Part shown: piece after piece, positions 61,397-64,000 of the stretch
Layout: the number at the start of each line of letters is the position of its first letter
How positions within the stretch are numbered: position 1 is the stretch's first letter
Source of the DNA: Polyangiaceae bacterium
GTDB lineage: Bacteria; Myxococcota_A; Polyangia; Polyangiales; Polyangiaceae
Assembly: GCA_025936115.1 (NCBI GenBank)
Contig: JAICTZ010000005.1
Span: 186,001 to 250,000, forward strand
Direction: 5' to 3'
DNA length: 64,000 bases
The notes under the pieces: generated by a model
Told to the model about the DNA's origin: nothing
Database searches by the model: none
What the model saw: only the letters and a program-made list of their open reading frames with translations
Translations under genes and position numbers: made by a program

Positions 61397-62836
61397 ATGA
61401 GCACCGCCGTCATGCCGAACCGCCGCCGATTGTCCGCCATACCCCGTACCCGCACGTTCGCGCGAAGTCTCGTGGCGCTCCTCGCGGCAGCGAGCGGGGC
61501 GTGCGGGAACGATGCCGGCTCTGGAGGAACCGCGGGCGGTGACGTTGGTGGCACGCCGTCGGCAACGGCGGGCACTTCGGGAACGCTCGGTGGCGGCGGT
61601 CGCCTCGGCTCGAGCGGTGGCGCTCCGCAAGCCGGCGCCGGAGCGCAGGCGGGAGCGGGGGCGGCGGGCAGCGCAGGCGCGGGGAACGCCGGCGGACGTT
61701 CGGCGAGCTCGGGTGGCGCGCGCGGCAACCTCGGCGGGATGGGAAATGGAGGAATGCAGGGTGCGGCCGCGAGCGCGGGGGCCGGCACGGGCGGCGGTGC
61801 CGATGCAGGCGTCGGTGGTCGTGTCAATGCGGGCGGCACGTCGGGCGCGGGCGGTCGTTCGTCGGGGAACGGAGGGCGGGGCGGCAATCCGGGAAGCGCC
61901 GGCACGACGGGCTCGGCCGGGACGAGCGGCGGCGGCGTCTTCAGTCCCTGTCAATTTCACTTCGGCACGATCGATTCGATCGCGAAGGCGAACCCGTCGA
62001 TGATCGCGCAGCTCGACTTCTTTACGCCCGGCTGGATGGGCCAGAAGGACACGTTCGACATGAAATACGTCTGCGACGAGGCGAATACCGGCGGCGAGCT
62101 CGCGGGCAAGGTACCCGTCATCGTCGCCTACGTCGCCGCGTTTTATGCGAAGCGCCACTTGGGCCGCTGCGATTGCAACGTCAATACCTGCGGCACGAAC
62201 AACGACCTTTGCCACGACGGTGCCGCCGACGTGCAGGGCAACTTGAGCGCGATCATCAACGTGTACAAGAGCTACGCGCAGGGGTTCGCGAGCTGCTACG
62301 GCACGACGAAGCCGATCGTGTTCGAGATGGAGCCCGACTGGTATCAGTACACGATAAGCTCCCAGACCCAGCCGATGACGGCGGCACAGGCCGGCTCGAT
62401 CATGAGTCAGTTCGTCACGGCCGTGAAGGAGTCGCTGCCGAACGCGCGCTTCTCGATGGACATCTCGCCGTGGGTCGGCTCGAACGGCGCCGACAACGGG
62501 GCCGATTGGTATTCGCACTTCGACATGAGCCTCTTCAGCTTCATCAACACGTCAGGCGGCAGCACGCAGGCGAACGCGACGAAAATTCGGTCCAGCAACG
62601 AGATGACGTGGGCGGGCGTCAGCAAGGCGACGGGCAAGCCGATCCTCGCCGACACCGGCTACGGAGCGAACGGCGCCTCCGCCGGCCCCGATCCGAACTG
62701 GGACACCGCCAGCAACATCAACGCGCGCATCGCCGACGGGGTCGTCGCGATCAGCCAGTACAACCCCGCGTCCAATTGGGGCGCGACCATTGCGTCGGTA
62801 CGCTCTCAGCTGAACACGCCAAAGACGTGCCCTTGA
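61397..62836 (+). CDS. Lipoprotein with TIM-barrel-like glycosidase-like domain
   Basis: 479 aa; ATG at 61397 (ATG 61412 possible). Signal peptide ends AAASGAC. A Gly/Ser/Ala linker of about 145 residues precedes a 300-residue domain with FGTIDSIAKANPSMIAQLDF, VPVIVAYVAAFYAKRH, IVFEMEPDWYQYT, and FSMDISPWVGSNG. The acidic residues at strand ends (EMEP and MDIS) look like possible catalytic or substrate-binding residues of a TIM-barrel glycoside hydrolase. Four cysteines lie at CDCNVNTCGTNNDLC. Exact family not recognised. Confidence 0.62.
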   Translation: MSTAVMPNRRRLSAIPRTRTFARSLVALLAAASGACGNDAGSGGTAGGDVGGTPSATAGTSGTLGGGGRLGSSGGAPQAGAGAQAGAGAAGSAGAGNAGGRSASSGGARGNLGGMGNGGMQGAAASAGAGTGGGADAGVGGRVNAGGTSGAGGRSSGNGGRGGNPGSAGTTGSAGTSGGGVFSPCQFHFGTIDSIAKANPSMIAQLDFFTPGWMGQKDTFDMKYVCDEANTGGELAGKVPVIVAYVAAFYAKRHLGRCDCNVNTCGTNNDLCHDGAADVQGNLSAIINVYKSYAQGFASCYGTTKPIVFEMEPDWYQYTISSQTQPMTAAQAGSIMSQFVTAVKESLPNARFSMDISPWVGSNGADNGADWYSHFDMSLFSFINTSGGSTQANATKIRSSNEMTWAGVSKATGKPILADTGYGANGASAGPDPNWDTASNINARIADGVVAISQYNPASNWGATIASVRSQLNTPKTCP

Positions 62837-62837
62837 G

Positions 62838-62990
62838 CCCCGGCGCAAGAACCGAGAATGCGTAGAGCGGATTCGAGGTGAACGACTCATTGGTGGCGGT
62901 GTTCGTGAGCTTGATCGTGAACGTCGAGCCGCCAAGCCTGCTTGCCGCCCGACACCAGCACCTGCGACGGCAACGTCATCACTTGTGTAC
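62838..62990 (-). pseudogene. Fragment of a decayed secreted-protein gene
   Basis: On the minus strand the text TLPSQVLVSGGKQA and, one base out of frame, GGSTFTIKLTNTATNESFTS continues to NPLYAFSVLAPGLKG. This resembles a beta-sandwich region of a secreted protein. Both ends lack continuation, and one indel is needed. Low confidence. Confidence 0.25.
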
Positions 62991-63648
62991 CGTCAGCGTG
63001 TCTGTCGCGCGGTGGCCTGGGATGTCGCAGGGGTGGCTGAGCCCACGGCGCAGCTCATGGCGCATCCTCGATCCCAGACTGCAAGTCCAACCAGGAGTAA
63101 TAATTTCAGTGTGTGCGGTCGCAGTCGATCCGCAGACTTCCGCCTTGACGCCATTGGGCCTCGGTGCGGAACAAGGGCAACGTCACGCCAGTCGATGCCA
63201 CTCGCGAGCGCTAACGTGGTTTGTTCCTGTCTCAGTATGGAGCACCACATGTGCCAGCTCACGGCACGGTGGTATTGAGTACTTACGGGGGACTCCAACC
63301 GTGCATGCTTTCAAACATGAAATTGCAAAAGCGGTTGCGAAACGACGCCGTGACGAGCGCCCGAGCTGACCACGGGCCAGAAGTGGCCAATTGCCCGAAA
63401 AAAACAGGGACGCCCGTTTTGTCGAGCGTCCCTGGTGCGACACGCGGCTAGCGTCTCGCGAGTGGCACAGCTCTCAGGTGCACGCCACGTGCCCTCAGAA
63501 GTAGCTTCTAAGTACCTGGAAGTATTGGCGGGCTAGCCCCGAACCTCGTCATTGTCCTGCACGCCTGCAACGGCACGCGCGTTGCTTTGGCGAGCTGCTT
63601 CACGCGACTCAAGCCGGCCGGGCCGAACGAGAGCGGTCACGATCAGGC
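62991..63648. other. Gene-free stretch before the right-edge gene
   Basis: About 660 bases without a convincing gene. It holds the leftward terminator at 63398-63434. The rest shows no repeat or RNA signature that I can support. Confidence 0.45.
63398..63434 (-). terminator. Rho-independent terminator (leftward)
   Basis: Read on the minus strand, CAGGGACGC (63434-63426), loop, GCGTCCCTG (63413-63405), then seven T (63404-63398). A perfect 9-bp stem with a clean T-run. It should end transcription from the gene at the right edge, whose stop lies about 215 bases upstream of it. Confidence 0.75.
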
Positions 63649-64000
63649 TCAGAGATGCCGCAGGAACGTGAGGTTCGAGATGGTGAAGTCGTAAGCAGTG
63701 GCGGTGGCCGTGCTCGTTGGCACGTGGAACTTGATGCCGAGCAGGCGAGCGAGGTCAAAGGCGTAGACACCGGCCTTCGGCGCCTGCACTTGGTCCCAGG
63801 TGATCGTGTTCGGGCCCTCGACGACCGGCGAGTTCGGGTACTTGCCGTCATTCTTCGCTCCCCAGTAAGGCGAGCCCGCTGAATGGTACTCGGTCGTCGG
63901 CGACGTCCCGGTGATGGGCGGCGCGTCGGCTGCTGCCTCTGACGCGGTGAGCGCCATGGGGAACTCGACGCGCATGCCGTGTGGCGTGCCTTGAATCGTG
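63649..64000 (-). CDS. Secreted carbohydrate-binding-like protein, C-terminal part (cut by window edge)
   Basis: The minus-strand frame is open from the right edge to a TGA at 63651-63649. The visible 116 residues include TPHGMRVEFPMALTASEAAA, YWGAKNDGKYPNSP, ITWDQVQAPKAGVYAFDLAR and a closing YDFTISNLTFLRHL. These strands and the closing segment look like the last domain of a secreted carbohydrate-active protein. The start and catalytic domain lie outside. The clear terminator at 63398-63434 follows it. Confidence 0.55.
   Translation of the reverse strand, partial: TIQGTPHGMRVEFPMALTASEAAADAPPITGTSPTTEYHSAGSPYWGAKNDGKYPNSPVVEGPNTITWDQVQAPKAGVYAFDLARLLGIKFHVPTSTATATAYDFTISNLTFLRHL

Noticed and set aside
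1..64000. tRNA, rRNA, CRISPR arrays, or a complete insertion sequence
   Set aside because: I looked for these patterns and found none that could be supported by eye; a short tRNA could still be missed without a covariance search.

Overview
The window is about 65% GC or higher, densely coded, and full of lipoproteins with Gly/Ser/Thr/Ala linkers. It also carries DUF4215 cysteine-rich repeats, a fibro-slime domain protein, DUF1592/DUF1552 genes, extra ECF sigma factors and a giant Rhs protein. That mix points to a member of the Myxococcota, most likely class Polyangia (Polyangiaceae/Labilitrichaceae-like). This placement is from gene content only. No tRNA, rRNA, CRISPR array or complete transposase gene was seen.

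Layout, left to right. 1-7.1 kb: a truncated fatty-acid desaturase (minus), a 956-aa fibro-slime/DUF4215 lipoprotein, a VWA lipoprotein, an FlK-like thioesterase, a DUF72 protein and a small lipoprotein. 7.15-7.53 kb: a roughly 375-bp non-coding element with imperfect terminal and subterminal inverted repeats (MITE-like). 8-11.9 kb: a DevB/C/A-type tripartite exporter operon led by a TetR regulator. 12-17.3 kb: YjgA, a secreted carbohydrate-active-like protein, a PilZ protein and a 5'-3' exonuclease. 17.3-20.3 kb: a 998-aa protein with a C-terminal MidA-type methyltransferase. 20.5-24.7 kb: a DUF1592-DUF1552-cytochrome-like lipoprotein cluster. 24.8-32.7 kb: housekeeping and lipid genes including a YkgJ-type protein, Mug glycosylase, YggT, a strikingly DEGS1-like sphingolipid desaturase, an ECF sigma factor, a YgiD-type dioxygenase and a GNAT acetyltransferase. 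32.7-33.8 kb: a LysR gene cut short by two more copies of the 7.15-kb element, followed by TruC. 34.4-39.3 kb: a frameshifted lipoprotein and a four-gene ECF-sigma operon. 39.4-47.3 kb: a 2662-aa Rhs/SpvB lipoprotein. 47.7-52.4 kb: a Cys-rich lipoprotein and a TetR/SnoaL-like/FAD-monooxygenase cluster with a clear palindromic operator. 52.6-57.3 kb: a copper island (Csp-type four-helix protein, TetR, two membrane proteins, CopA ATPase, secreted protein). 57.3-64 kb: lipoproteins, a ferritin-like protein, several decayed genes and two carbohydrate-active-like proteins, the last running off the right edge.

Functional themes are cell-surface and secreted proteins, copper handling, lipid desaturation and local one-component regulators (TetR, LysR) sitting beside their presumed targets. 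Signs of genome flux are the repeat element, at least five decayed or frameshifted genes, and the Rhs gene with no recognisable immunity partner. The most interesting items are the MITE-like repeat family with its apparent LysR disruption, the eukaryote-like dihydroceramide desaturase homologue, the MidA fusion, the Rhs lipoprotein tail, and the TetR operator controlling the SnoaL/monooxygenase genes.
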